Assembly (NCBI GenBank): GCA_964639955.1
Contig: CAZXGJ010000069.1
Location: forward strand, 1 to 16,893
Source of the DNA: IGN2 sp964639955
GTDB lineage: Bacteria > Bacteroidota > Ignavibacteria > Ignavibacteriales > Ignavibacteriaceae
DNA: 16,893 nucleotides
Reading direction: 5' to 3'
A program made the translations under genes and the position numbers. Below the pieces are notes generated by a model. The model ran no database searches. It saw nothing but the letters and a program-made list of their open reading frames with translations, and was not told the origin of the DNA. This document shows, in pieces, positions 6,632-15,226 of the stretch. Numbering within the stretch: position 1 is the stretch's first letter; each line of letters begins with the position of its first letter.

Positions 6632-7999
6632 TTGGATTGGGAAAAACTTTTAACGGATTCACGGCTTGGCGACAGGAGCCAGCCTAAACAAAAGCTTCAG
6701 GATGGAAGAAGTGAATTCCAGAAAGATTTTGACAGAATAGTCTTTTCACCGGCATTCAGAAGACTGCAGGATAAAACCCAGGTTTTCCCTTTGCCCGAAA
6801 GTGATTTTGTTCATACAAGATTAACTCACAGTCTGGAAGTTTCCTGTGTTGGCAGATCGCTCGGTAATCTTGTTGGTGAGACGGTCATCAAAAGAAATCC
6901 TTTACTTCAAAGCAGGTTTACGAAATTTCATTTCGGGGAAATTGTTGCTGCAGCCTGCCTTGCTCACGATATAGGCAATCCTCCGTTTGGTCATTCAGGT
7001 GAAGATGCTATCGCGGAATATTTCCGAAGTGGCAACGGACAAAAATTCAAATCAAAAATTAAAGATGAAAAAAAGTGGACTGATCTGATTAAGTATGAAG
7101 GCAATGCACAGGGATTCAGAATAATTACAAAACTTCAGAATCCAAAAGTAAAAGGCGGATTAAACCTTACTTACGCAACTCTTGCAGCAGTAACTAAGTA
7201 TCCAAGAGAATCACTTATTAAAAATCAAAATAAATCTTTGCAAAATAAAGCCTACAGGAAATATGGATTCTTTCAGGCAGAAAAAAATATTTTTAAAGAA
7301 GTTGCTGCTGCTGCCGGACTTGATAGTATCAAGAGTGAAAACGCTTATTGGTGGTGTCGTCATCCGCTTGCATTTCTTGTTGAAGCTGCAGACGATATTT
7401 GCTACAGAGTTATGGACCTTGAAGATGGGTTCAGACTTGGTTTGATTTCATTCAAAGAATCTGAAGAACTATTACGTCCATTAGTTTCTAGACAGAGTTT
7501 GAAGGATTACCGGGATAAAGATGAAAAAGACAGAATTGGATATTTACGGGCAGTTGCAATTAACGAACTTGTATATGAAATCGCAAAAGTTTTTCTGGAT
7601 GAAGAAAAAAATATTTTAACAGGAAAGTATGAAAACGAACTCATCTGTGAAATCAAACGAGCAGAAGCTTTAAAACATATTAAAGACATTTCGATAGTTA
7701 AGATTTACAAATCACGCAGCGTTGTTGAAAGAGAAGTCGCAGGCTACGAGGTTCTTGGTGGTTTACTTGATACTTTCATCAGCGCATACAATGAAGCGTA
7801 TCTTGAAAAAATATCTGCAAAGAATAAATCTGTTTTTGCACTTCTTCCGGGAAGAATAACAAATGATATACCCGATGATCTTTACCTGCGTTTATTAAAA
7901 ATCATCGACTTTGTTTCGGGTATGACAGATTCGTTTGCAGTATCACTTTTCAGGAAAATTAAAGGAATCTCGCTGCCAGGTGGAAGAGTAACAGAGTAA
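6632..7999 (+). CDS. dgt: Deoxyguanosinetriphosphate triphosphohydrolase (HD-domain dNTPase)
   Basis: HD-superfamily phosphohydrolase that splits dGTP, or dNTPs in general, into deoxynucleoside and triphosphate, controlling nucleotide pools. The opening DRIVFSPAFRRLQDKTQVFPL (34-54) and HTRLTHSLEV (61-70, metal-ligand His66) are typical. The HD pair is His112-Asp113 in AHDIGNPPFGHSGE, and EAADDICYRVMDLEDG (251-266) supplies the fourth metal ligand. At 455 residues it matches the family. The start is TTG at 6632: AGGAAGGA ends 8 nt upstream and the next in-frame Met is residue 261, beyond the catalytic motifs. It converges on gpsA with only 5 bp between the stop codons and shows no terminator hairpin. 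Confidence 0.93.
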   Translation: MDWEKLLTDSRLGDRSQPKQKLQDGRSEFQKDFDRIVFSPAFRRLQDKTQVFPLPESDFVHTRLTHSLEVSCVGRSLGNLVGETVIKRNPLLQSRFTKFHFGEIVAAACLAHDIGNPPFGHSGEDAIAEYFRSGNGQKFKSKIKDEKKWTDLIKYEGNAQGFRIITKLQNPKVKGGLNLTYATLAAVTKYPRESLIKNQNKSLQNKAYRKYGFFQAEKNIFKEVAAAAGLDSIKSENAYWWCRHPLAFLVEAADDICYRVMDLEDGFRLGLISFKESEELLRPLVSRQSLKDYRDKDEKDRIGYLRAVAINELVYEIAKVFLDEEKNILTGKYENELICEIKRAEALKHIKDISIVKIYKSRSVVEREVAGYEVLGGLLDTFISAYNEAYLEKISAKNKSVFALLPGRITNDIPDDLYLRLLKIIDFVSGMTDSFAVSLFRKIKGISLPGGRVTE

Positions 8000-8004
8000 A
8001 ATAA

Positions 8005-9000
8005 TTATTCCGTTTTCATATCTCTCGTCATCAGGTCTGTAGTTGCTTTAACCGGGTCTTTATCTTCGAAGAGAATTTTATAAACTTCGTTTGTAATCGG
8101 AGTTTCAATACCTTTTTTAGCAGCCAATTGTTTTGCAGAACGAGTAGTTTCGACTCCTTCAGCAACCTGTTCCATCGACTTTAAAACATCCTTTAGCTTT
8201 TTTCCTCTTCCAATTTGTTCGCCAACATACCTGTTGCGGCTGTGTCGGCTCATACAGGTAACAATTAAATCTCCCATTCCTGAAAGTCCGGCAAATGTTT
8301 CCGGTCTTGCACCCATAGCTAAACCAAGTCTGGAAATTTCAGCAACTCCACGTGTCATAATAGCAGCTTTGGTATTATCGCCAAACCCGGCACCATCTAT
8401 TATTCCGGCACCAATTGCAATAATATTTTTAAATGCACCGCCGAGTTCAACTCCCAGAATATCTGTCGAAGCGTACACTCTGAAATAAGATGTCATAAAT
8501 GCAGCTTGTATCGCTTTTGAAGTTTCGATGTCTGAAGATGCGGCAACTACAGCGGTTGGTATTCTTTGGCTGACTTCTTCGGCGTGGCTTGGACCTGATA
8601 TTACTCCTATCTGATTTTCATTAATATGCGGAAAAACATCTTTCAACATTTGTGACATTGTCATTAAAGATTTTTTTTCAATTCCTTTCGAAACACTAAC
8701 AAGTATCGCATCTTCAATCCGGTGGTAATTTATTTTTTTAACAACACCTCTTAGAAATTGTGAAGGGACCGCAAGTACTATCAGATTTTTGTCATCGGAA
8801 GCTTCTTCAATGTCGGGAGTGATTAAAATTTCTTTTGGGATTTTTATCCCGGGAAGGTAATCGGTGTTAATTCGCTTTTTAATTAATTGACGGGCGTAAC
8901 TTTTCTTGTATTCCCAGAGAGTTACGTTGTGACCGTTGTAATGAAGTAGAATTGCAAGGGTAGTTCCCCAGCCGCCGGCGCCGAAAACCGAGATTTTCAT
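8005..9000 (-). CDS. gpsA: NAD(P)-dependent glycerol-3-phosphate dehydrogenase
   Basis: Reduces dihydroxyacetone phosphate to sn-glycerol 3-phosphate, the backbone of phospholipids, in the cytosol. The Rossmann motif GAGGWGTTLA is at 7-16, and the SKGIEKKSL segment (104-112) includes conserved Lys105. GPSHAEEV (136-143), the catalytic-lysine segment ELGGAFKN (185-192, Lys191), GDNTKAA (207-213), GMGDLIVTC (241-249) and SRHSRNRYVG (251-260) follow in the family order. At 331 residues it is full length. Its ATG follows the plsY stop directly (TAAATG), so the two genes form one transcription unit in which GpsA makes the substrate of PlsY. Confidence 0.96.
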   Translation of the reverse strand: MKISVFGAGGWGTTLAILLHYNGHNVTLWEYKKSYARQLIKKRINTDYLPGIKIPKEILITPDIEEASDDKNLIVLAVPSQFLRGVVKKINYHRIEDAILVSVSKGIEKKSLMTMSQMLKDVFPHINENQIGVISGPSHAEEVSQRIPTAVVAASSDIETSKAIQAAFMTSYFRVYASTDILGVELGGAFKNIIAIGAGIIDGAGFGDNTKAAIMTRGVAEISRLGLAMGARPETFAGLSGMGDLIVTCMSRHSRNRYVGEQIGRGKKLKDVLKSMEQVAEGVETTRSAKQLAAKKGIETPITNEVYKILFEDKDPVKATTDLMTRDMKTE

Positions 9001-9693
9001 TTAACCGATTTTAGAATTCTTTCTTATTATCCGGTTCTTTGACCGGAAACTAAGCTTATTTTCGCTGCCGTTAACAAGTCGTACAAGATTTTTACGATGT
9101 GTGAAGATTACCAGTGCAGCTATAGCAATTATAAAGGGAAACAAAGTATTGTAGCCTGGAATATCTACATGGAATAAATTTTCACGAATAAATAGCGTAG
9201 AAGGTACGCTGATAGCAGCTATAATTGATCCGAGAGAAACATATCTTGAAATCAAAACCACTATTGTAAAAATTCCTACTGCAATAAGCATATCAACAGT
9301 AATAAGCATCAATAGCATACCAAGTGCGGTAGCAATTCCCTTTCCGCCCTTGAATCCCGCAAAGATTGTCCAGATGTGACCGATTACCGCAGAGATACCT
9401 GCAATAATCTGAACTAAAGTGAAATCATCAAAAGGGGAAGCGTTTTCAAAGGGAAGCGGTCCGAAATGCAATCTTGCAACAAGGATAACTGCTATTGCCC
9501 CTTTCAATGTATCGAGAGCGATAACCAATAATCCGTATTTCCAGCCCAAGACCCTCATAACATTGGTTCCACCAGCATTACCGCTACCATGATTGCGGAT
9601 ATCTATTCCACCTACAGCTCTGCTGATCAGGATGCTGTTAGGAATTGAGCCGACTAAATATGATAAAATTACTATTATTGCTAATAACAACAT
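9001..9693 (-). CDS. plsY: Acyl-phosphate:glycerol-3-phosphate acyltransferase
   Basis: Integral membrane enzyme that acylates glycerol 3-phosphate at sn-1 using acyl phosphate, the first committed step of phospholipid synthesis in bacteria of the PlsX/PlsY type. Visible motifs are GSIPNS (15-20), GSGNAGGTNVMR (36-47), LDTLKG (60-65), and GHIWTIFAGFKGGKGIATALG (105-125) containing the phosphate-binding KGGKG loop. FTHRKNLVRLVNGSENKL closes the conserved region (197-214). Several hydrophobic membrane segments are evident (for example 1-16, 55-73, 96-112, 125-148, 183-199). A basic tail of about 15 residues makes it somewhat longer than the usual 200. It is co-transcribed with gpsA, and no plsX is present in the window. 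Confidence 0.94.
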   Translation of the reverse strand: MLLLAIIVILSYLVGSIPNSILISRAVGGIDIRNHGSGNAGGTNVMRVLGWKYGLLVIALDTLKGAIAVILVARLHFGPLPFENASPFDDFTLVQIIAGISAVIGHIWTIFAGFKGGKGIATALGMLLMLITVDMLIAVGIFTIVVLISRYVSLGSIIAAISVPSTLFIRENLFHVDIPGYNTLFPFIIAIAALVIFTHRKNLVRLVNGSENKLSFRSKNRIIRKNSKIG

Positions 9694-9809
9694 ATTTTCT
9701 TCAAATTTTTAGAGATTTAAGCTAAACATTAAAATTCTAATAAACAACGAATTTTTATGCCAGAATTATTTAATAGCAGTTAGATGATACATTAATTAAT
9801 ATGTTTCAG

Positions 9810-9848
9810 CCGGGGCAATTTAAATCCTACTCATAAATAAATGCCCGG
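9810..9848. other. Bulged inverted repeat in the plsY / 54-residue gene intergenic region
   Basis: CCGGGGCA (9810-9817) pairs with TGCCCGG (9842-9848) with one unpaired G and a 24-nt loop. AAATCC (9822-9827) can alternatively pair with GGATTT (9847-9852). It lies in the 211-bp gap between the divergent plsY and small basic protein genes. No run of T follows that would make a good terminator. It might be an operator-like or leader structure. Confidence 0.3.
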
Positions 9849-9850
9849 AT

Positions 9851-9880
9851 TTTATAAATAAATTGATTTTAATATATTTA
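9851..9880 (+). promoter_or_regulatory. Weak Bacteroidota-like promoter for the 54-residue gene
   Basis: TTT (9851-9853), a 19-nt spacer and TATATTTA (9873-9880) resemble the TTG / TAnnTTTG consensus but lack the final G in both elements. The start would lie roughly 15-20 nt before GGAG (9895-9898) of the small gene. Tentative. Confidence 0.25.
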
Positions 9881-9904
9881 CGCCTCAAATATATGGAGTA
9901 AAAT

Positions 9905-10069
9905 ATGGCAAAACAGCAATCTTTCTCGGATAAGTTAAAAAAGAAGAAAAAATCAGATCATATTACTGTTAAATTTATTAAGGCAGCAAAAACCAGCAAG
10001 GGTAATTACAAATTCTGCGAAAAATTTGTACAGCTTAGTGATATAAGCAAGGTTTCTGAACTCAAATAG
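9905..10069 (+). CDS. Small basic protein, 54 residues, function unknown
   Basis: This short reading frame begins with ATG preceded by GGAG (9895-9898) at a 6-nt spacing, one of the best ribosome binding sites in the window, and ends at TAG. The protein is strongly basic: a Lys run (10-16) follows the start MAKQQSFSDK, and then comes an alternating hydrophobic/charged segment (19-54) containing HITVKFIKAAKTSKGNYKF. There is no signal peptide or membrane segment. Size, charge and the K-T-S/G-x-Y-x-F pattern are reminiscent of the small basic proteins encoded near L28/L33 genes in Bacteroidota (DUF4295-like), so a ribosome- or RNA-associated role is plausible. I cannot establish homology. It stands alone, divergent from plsY and convergent with the Nfu gene. 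Confidence 0.7.
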   Translation: MAKQQSFSDKLKKKKKSDHITVKFIKAAKTSKGNYKFCEKFVQLSDISKVSELK

Positions 10070-10120
10070 TTTAATTTAGAGCTGAAATTTTAACTCTCTG
10101 ACTGGAAATTTTATAGAATC

Positions 10121-10663
10121 TCAGGCAGCAATAACCTCAATCGAAGGATTGATATCCCTTCTTAGCAGCCCTTCGATGGCCATCAAGGTACCTGTTATAG
10201 CGCTGGGGCAGCTTCCGCAGGCGCCCTGGTAACGTATACTTACTTTATAGCCTTCAATGCCAAGTACCTGCAAACCGCCGCCGTCTCCTGCGAGTGCCGG
10301 TCTTACTTTCCTGTCGAGCAGTTCATTTATTTTTTTCAGCAGTTCGTTTTCTTCTTCCGCAGTGGGGGCGGTAATTTTTTCTTCGGGAATTTGTTTAGAG
10401 TCAAACGATTTTAAAAATTCTATGAAAGGTCTTTGTATCTGCCCCCAGTTTGCATCGGGGGATTTTTCGATTGTTACAAACTTATCCATATAAAACACTG
10501 AAACTACACCATCAATATCAAAAATCCCTTTTGCAAACGGATCATTTGCTGCCGATTCCTCACTGGTATATTGCCTGGTTTCATAGTTAAGCAGTCTTTC
10601 ACTCAAAATAAATTTCAGTGCGTGAGGATTAGGGGTTAAATCAACATTTTCTACCATTAACAT
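10121..10663 (-). CDS. Nfu-type iron-sulfur cluster carrier (NifU-like)
   Basis: An Nfu protein that carries [4Fe-4S] clusters to apo-enzymes in the cytosol. It has two domains: an Nfu N-terminal domain (about 7-90, with TPNPHALKF at 10-18 and GVVSVFYMDKFVTIEK at 52-67), and a NifU C-terminal domain (about 105-180) with RPALAGDGGGLQVLGI (121-136) and the cluster-binding CGSC (Cys149, Cys152) followed by PSA. A Glu-rich linker (95-107) joins them. The 180-residue length is normal for this two-domain class. AGAGAG lies about 8 nt before the ATG, and a Bacteroidota-type promoter lies just upstream. The gene is not beside an isc or suf cluster here. Confidence 0.93.
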   Translation of the reverse strand: MLMVENVDLTPNPHALKFILSERLLNYETRQYTSEESAANDPFAKGIFDIDGVVSVFYMDKFVTIEKSPDANWGQIQRPFIEFLKSFDSKQIPEEKITAPTAEEENELLKKINELLDRKVRPALAGDGGGLQVLGIEGYKVSIRYQGACGSCPSAITGTLMAIEGLLRRDINPSIEVIAA

Positions 10664-10683
10664 AATTATCTCTCTTTTTATTG

Positions 10684-10714
10684 CAAAATTACTTTAACTA
10701 TAAATCAGCATCAA
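10684..10714 (-). promoter_or_regulatory. Bacteroidota-type promoter of the Nfu gene
   Basis: On the minus strand TTG (complement of 10712-10714), a 20-nt spacer and TAATTTTG (complement of 10684-10691) fit the TTG / TAnnTTTG consensus exactly. Transcription would begin near 10677, giving a very short leader of about 14 nt carrying the AGAGAG ribosome binding site. Confidence 0.6.
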
Positions 10715-10800
10715 GTAAAAAGATAGTTCCCTTATTAAATATGCTTTAAGTTATATTAGCTTTTTGTAATTTTTTGAGGTCAAACAAACAGAGAAATTTA

Positions 10801-11802
10801 ATGGGTACAAGAAATAAAAAAATTCTGATAGTATTTACAGGTGGTACATTTTCTATGCGACCTGATAAAACTTCAAAAGGTGTATTGCCAAGATACTCCG
10901 GCAAGCAGCTTATAAATAAAATTCCCGAGGTAAAAAAGATTGCTTATATCACTTGTTACGATTTTGGTCAATATCCGGGTCCGCATATGACTCCGGAAAT
11001 AATGATGGAGCTTTCTATTCAGTTAAAAAAGAAAATGAAAGAAAAGCAATACGATGGAGTTGTAATTACACATGGTACAGATACACTGGAAGAAACTGCT
11101 TTTCTGCTTGACCTTACAATTAAAACGAATACCCCGATTGTCCTGACAGGTTCGATGAAAAACAGCTCCGAACCAGATTGGGACGGACCTCGGAATCTTC
11201 TTGATTCTATTTCTGTCTGTTTAAATAAAAATTCCTTCGGGCTGGGAGTTCTTGTTTGCATGCACGGCGAAGTGAACGCTGCAAGTGAAGTAACAAAGAT
11301 CTACTCAAATGAATTCGAAACTTTCCAGAGTCTGGATTTCGGATCGCTGGGATTTGTTCAGAGAGGAAAAGTAATTTACAACCGTACCCCGCGGCATCAG
11401 GAATTAATCAGGACGAAGAAGGTTAACTGCAATGTTGATTTGCTGACCGTTTATGCCGGGATGGACGAAAAGTTTTTTAAATTCTCTGCTGATAGCGGTG
11501 TTGATGGGCTGGTAGTAGAAGCACTCGGTATAGGCAATGTTCCGCCAAAAGCATTCGAGGGGATTAAATATGTTGTTCAAAAAGGAATTCCGGTCGTTCT
11601 TACTTCCCGGTGTCCTGCAGGAGAAACAGATTACATTTACAGTTATCCCGGTGCGGGAAAACATCTTCACGATCTTGGAGTAATTTTCACAGATTATTTG
11701 AATGGTCAAAAAGCCAGAATAAAACTGATGCTCGCTCTAAGTAAAACAACTGAACGAAAAATCCTTAAGAAAATATTTGAGGGTGAGATAAGGGAGATTT
11801 AA
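10801..11802 (+). CDS. L-asparaginase (cytoplasmic type I-like)
   Basis: Hydrolyses L-asparagine to aspartate and ammonia. From the ATG at 10801 (333 residues), the nucleophile motif TGGTFS has Thr16, and the second active-site motif HGTDTLEET has Thr93-Asp94 with the assisting Lys120 in LTGSMK. GPHMTP (60-65) matches the substrate-binding stretch. The C-terminal VLTSRCPAG-type segment also fits. No signal peptide is seen, so a cytoplasmic location is likely. A TTG start at 10774 would add nine residues without a better ribosome binding site, so ATG is preferred. The stop lies 7 bp from the convergent murI stop. Glutaminase activity, or another member of the family such as a GatD-like subunit, cannot be ruled out. 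Confidence 0.9.
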   Translation: MGTRNKKILIVFTGGTFSMRPDKTSKGVLPRYSGKQLINKIPEVKKIAYITCYDFGQYPGPHMTPEIMMELSIQLKKKMKEKQYDGVVITHGTDTLEETAFLLDLTIKTNTPIVLTGSMKNSSEPDWDGPRNLLDSISVCLNKNSFGLGVLVCMHGEVNAASEVTKIYSNEFETFQSLDFGSLGFVQRGKVIYNRTPRHQELIRTKKVNCNVDLLTVYAGMDEKFFKFSADSGVDGLVVEALGIGNVPPKAFEGIKYVVQKGIPVVLTSRCPAGETDYIYSYPGAGKHLHDLGVIFTDYLNGQKARIKLMLALSKTTERKILKKIFEGEIREI

Positions 11803-11809
11803 TAATTTT

Positions 11810-12640
11810 TTAATGCTCTGAAATCAATACTTCCAAATCAACTTTGTGGACGTGGTTAATTTCTCTTCCAAGAAACAACTCGGCCACTTCTTTAAACTTT
11901 GCCGGTATATCGCTTACGTAATATTCTTGACTTCCGACGGTTTTCAAGTCGGAGAGTAAATTGAGTTTCTCAAGCTCAGATATAATCACTTCCGAAGAAG
12001 CAACTCCGGAATCAATTAGTGTAACGTCGCTTCCGATAACTTTCTGAATTACCTCAGATAATATTGGGTAGTGCGTACAGCCAAGGACTAAAGTATCAAT
12101 TCCAACTTCACGAAGTTCTTTTAAGTACTCTTCAGCTATTTCGTGTGTCGCCTTGTGATTTATCCATCCTTCTTCTGCGAGAGGAACAAAAAGCGGGCAG
12201 GGTTTTTCAAACACCTGTGCGGAACTGTTTATTCCTTTAATTTCTTTTGAGTAGGCGAGGTTATTTATTGTAGCTCTTGTTCCGATGACTCCGATTTTAT
12301 TATTCTTGCTTTTCTTCAAAGCCATCTTCGAACCGGGTTCAATCATCCCGATGATAGGAATATCGAACATCTTTTTAAGATCGGGAATTGCAATTGAAGA
12401 TGCAGTATTGCACGCAACTACAAGTGCTTTAATATTTTTCCGCAACAGAAAATTTGTATTCTGAATTGAATATTCAATCACTGTTGAATTTGATTTTGAA
12501 CCATATGGAACACGAGCTGTATCACCGAAATAAATAATATTTTCGTTCGGGAGAGTTGCAGCAAATCTCTTAACAACCGTTAAACCGCCGATTCCTGAAT
12601 CGAATATTCCTATAGGTTTCCGTCTGTCCTCTGAGTTCAA
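11810..12640 (-). CDS. murI: Glutamate racemase
   Basis: Converts L- to D-glutamate for peptidoglycan synthesis in the cytosol. It shows IGIFDSGIGGLTV (10-22; Asp14, Ser15), YFGDTARVPYGSKS (37-50) and the two catalytic cysteines: Cys77 in VVACNTAS and Cys188 in LVLGCTHYPIL. At 276 residues it is full length. The start is TTG at 12640: AAGG lies 6 nt upstream and no in-frame ATG occurs for 90 codons. It begins 8 nt after the glnD-like stop and is the last gene of the queF-glnD-murI run. No terminator fits in the 7-bp gap to the convergent asparaginase gene. Confidence 0.95.
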   Translation of the reverse strand: MNSEDRRKPIGIFDSGIGGLTVVKRFAATLPNENIIYFGDTARVPYGSKSNSTVIEYSIQNTNFLLRKNIKALVVACNTASSIAIPDLKKMFDIPIIGMIEPGSKMALKKSKNNKIGVIGTRATINNLAYSKEIKGINSSAQVFEKPCPLFVPLAEEGWINHKATHEIAEEYLKELREVGIDTLVLGCTHYPILSEVIQKVIGSDVTLIDSGVASSEVIISELEKLNLLSDLKTVGSQEYYVSDIPAKFKEVAELFLGREINHVHKVDLEVLISEH

Positions 12641-12648
12641 TTGAAGCC

Positions 12649-15216
12649 TTATAATATTTTTGTTATGGCAGATGTTAATTCTGATTTGATAAACTCATAA
12701 TCATTGGGTGAAACTTTTTTATTGTTTCTCCCAAGCACATAGAAAGCATCAACGATAAGATCTCCCTGCGTGGCAATTTTTGCAAAGTAGATGTTTAACC
12801 CAAGTTCATTCATCTTGCTGGTAACGTGATATAAAAATCCCAGTCTGTCGGGTGAATGAACGTCAATTATGGTATATCGTTCATGGTTTTCAAAAGCTAT
12901 TTTAATTTGTCCTGATTTCTTAAACAGCTTGCTTTCAATCCTCCACCATCTGGTTTTAAGTGAAGCTACTTCCTTGCTTAACTGCAGGATTCCGTTTATA
13001 GCGGCATCCATTTTCGATTGTATTTTTTCAAATCTGCCGGCTTCGATTTTCTGATGTGTCCGGAAATCGGTTACATTAAAAGTATCTATTACAATTCCGT
13101 CTTTCCTGGTAAAGATTTTGGCATCGTGAATGTTAACATCGCTTATGGCAAGAACGCCGCATATTTTTGAAAGCAGCGAGGGGAAATCCCTTGTGATCAC
13201 GGTTATGCTGGTGAATCCATTTAACTCTTTAAAGAGTACGGAAAGGGAATTTCCTTTATTAATCTCTTCGATATGATTTGCAATTTCTTCCGGAGAGAAA
13301 TGATGAGAATACGCTGCATCGTCAATGGATTCTATGTGGTCTTTAACATGAATTTCCGAAATTGAAGCGGAATGCTGGCTTATTTCTGTCGGTATAAGAT
13401 AGGTTGAAGAGAATAATAGTTCTTCACCGGAGATTTTATCTGCAAGCATAGCACGCGTCTTCCTGTAAAGCTCTGCAAGAAGCTCGCTTTTCCAGTTTGT
13501 CCATACTGCCGTATTTACTGCCGAGAGGTCGGCATAAGTAAGCAGGTAAAGAAGATCGAGCTCTTCGATGGTATTAATTTTTTGCGCAAAATTGTTAAGC
13601 GTTTCAGGGTCATTCAGGTTTCTTCTGAAAGCTGTCTGCTCCATAAAAAGATGGTTTCTTACAAGGAAGCAAACTTTATCAATCTCTTCTTCGCTGTAGC
13701 CCAGTTTGTACATAATTGAAGAAGCCATTTCGGCGCCGATGATCTCATGTCCTGCAATATTAATTGGCTTGGCAATATCGTGGAAAATCAGCCCGAGGAA
13801 GAGAATTTCTTTTTCGTAAATTCTTTTGTAAATCCAGCCGAGCGAAGAATCTTCATTCTCAAGTTTTTCAACATTCTGAATTGCAATAAGAGTATGTTCA
13901 TCGGCAGTGTAGCAGTGATAAACACCGTGCTGCAGGAATCCGTTGAGCTCTTTGAACTCCGGAATTATAGCACCAAGTGCCCCAAGCTCATTCATTACCG
14001 CGAGCGTCGTTCCCACATTCCTTGGCAGCTTTAATATTTCTCTGAAGAAAACCGATGATTCACCTTCCTGCCAGGATAGATCTTCCGAGGTTTCCATCTT
14101 TTCTATTATTGAAGACCTGAGCTCTCTGTCAAATCTTGCAGAATGAAGACCCCTGTAATAGAATCCTCTCAGGATATCAGAAAGCGTAAGATCGCTGCTG
14201 CCCCGCTGAGAAATAATGTTACCTTTCAGCTCATAGTCGTCATCGAGAGTAATAGTAAGCGAATCCGGAAGGGATGCAATCAGTTCATCGTAATATTGCT
14301 TGATAATTGTTTTAGAAAAACGGTTGATGGTTATGGCAGCTTTGAAATAGATCTTCATAAAATCAGCCAGGTGAGCTTCGTCGAAACCGAATATTTTGGC
14401 AATCCTTATCTGATCAGAGAATTCGAAGCGATCGGTCTTTTGTTTTGAATGAAGATGCAGCAAGTTTCTTATAGTAAGCAGGAGCTTGTAACTGCTCAGC
14501 AGTCTCATTCCTTCCTCCGACGAGACCATATTGTTTTCGCGAAGCATCTTAAGGAATGCCTCAATCTGAGTTGTTTCCTGCTGCTTGTTCAGTAGAATTT
14601 TATTTTTAAAGATGTACATCCATTCCACTGCCTGCAGATCGCGCAGACCCCCGGCAGAAAGCTTAACATTCGGCTCCAGCACTTTGGGTGAATCTCCATG
14701 CTTTTTGTACCTCTCTTCAAATTCATTTATCATTCGTGTGAGCAGATCGACTTTAATTTCATCGGTAACGATGTTCAGAAGATCATCATTCCATTTTTTA
14801 TAAATCATTTCAGAGCCGAACAGGTAGCGCGTTTCGAAAAACTGGGTAAATGTGTGAAGATCGTCGTGCAGATATTTTTGTATATCGGAAAAATCTCTTA
14901 CAGTATGCGATACTTCAAGACCGTTATCCCACAACCGGGTAATTAGTCCGGTTATTTCGGTTTCATTTTTATCGATCGACTCGGCAATAAAAATTAAATC
15001 GATATCCGAGTAAGGTGATAATTCTCTTCTGCTAAAGCTTCCGGCAGATGCAACCACAAAATCGTATTTATTATTTTCTGCAATTTCTCTTATCACATTT
15101 TCAATCAGCAGGCTGTACTCCTTGCTGAAGTTCAGAGAATCTGTTTGTTTATGGTGTTCTGAAAACAGTTCACCGCGCCTGGAAATAAACTTATTTTTTA
15201 TATCAGTATGCATCAT
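12649..15216 (-). CDS. glnD: GlnD-like bifunctional uridylyltransferase / uridylyl-removing enzyme
   Basis: Resembles the nitrogen sensor that uridylylates and deuridylylates PII proteins according to glutamine level. Domains in order: a nucleotidyltransferase (about 50-180) with AGSFSRRELSPYSDIDLIFI (58-77; Asp71 and Asp73 as metal ligands); a GlnD-type helical region with KLSAGGLRDLQAVEW (185-199); an HD phosphohydrolase domain with FHDIAK (478-483) and RNHLFM (520-525); and two C-terminal ACT domains (about 668-730 and 781-845) that would bind glutamine. At 855 residues it is full length. No PII gene, glutamine synthetase or ammonium transporter is nearby; it lies between queF and murI with gaps of 10 and 8 nt. 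Two adjacent ATG codons (15216 and 15213) can serve as start. Confidence 0.9.
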   Translation of the reverse strand: MMHTDIKNKFISRRGELFSEHHKQTDSLNFSKEYSLLIENVIREIAENNKYDFVVASAGSFSRRELSPYSDIDLIFIAESIDKNETEITGLITRLWDNGLEVSHTVRDFSDIQKYLHDDLHTFTQFFETRYLFGSEMIYKKWNDDLLNIVTDEIKVDLLTRMINEFEERYKKHGDSPKVLEPNVKLSAGGLRDLQAVEWMYIFKNKILLNKQQETTQIEAFLKMLRENNMVSSEEGMRLLSSYKLLLTIRNLLHLHSKQKTDRFEFSDQIRIAKIFGFDEAHLADFMKIYFKAAITINRFSKTIIKQYYDELIASLPDSLTITLDDDYELKGNIISQRGSSDLTLSDILRGFYYRGLHSARFDRELRSSIIEKMETSEDLSWQEGESSVFFREILKLPRNVGTTLAVMNELGALGAIIPEFKELNGFLQHGVYHCYTADEHTLIAIQNVEKLENEDSSLGWIYKRIYEKEILFLGLIFHDIAKPINIAGHEIIGAEMASSIMYKLGYSEEEIDKVCFLVRNHLFMEQTAFRRNLNDPETLNNFAQKINTIEELDLLYLLTYADLSAVNTAVWTNWKSELLAELYRKTRAMLADKISGEELLFSSTYLIPTEISQHSASISEIHVKDHIESIDDAAYSHHFSPEEIANHIEEINKGNSLSVLFKELNGFTSITVITRDFPSLLSKICGVLAISDVNIHDAKIFTRKDGIVIDTFNVTDFRTHQKIEAGRFEKIQSKMDAAINGILQLSKEVASLKTRWWRIESKLFKKSGQIKIAFENHERYTIIDVHSPDRLGFLYHVTSKMNELGLNIYFAKIATQGDLIVDAFYVLGRNNKKVSPNDYEFIKSELTSAITKIL

Positions 15217-15226
15217 TAGATTTTAT

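Noticed and set aside
10774..10800. Longer asparaginase start at TTG
   Set aside because: The nine extra residues have no better ribosome binding site, and the family usually begins close to the first beta-strand, which follows ATG at 10801.
11803..11809. Shared terminator between the convergent asparaginase and murI genes
   Set aside because: The gap is 7 bp and no stem followed by a T-tract is seen on either side.
13747..14448. Several plus-strand reading frames of 67-101 codons
   Set aside because: They are antisense to the glnD-like gene and show no motifs or ribosome binding sites.
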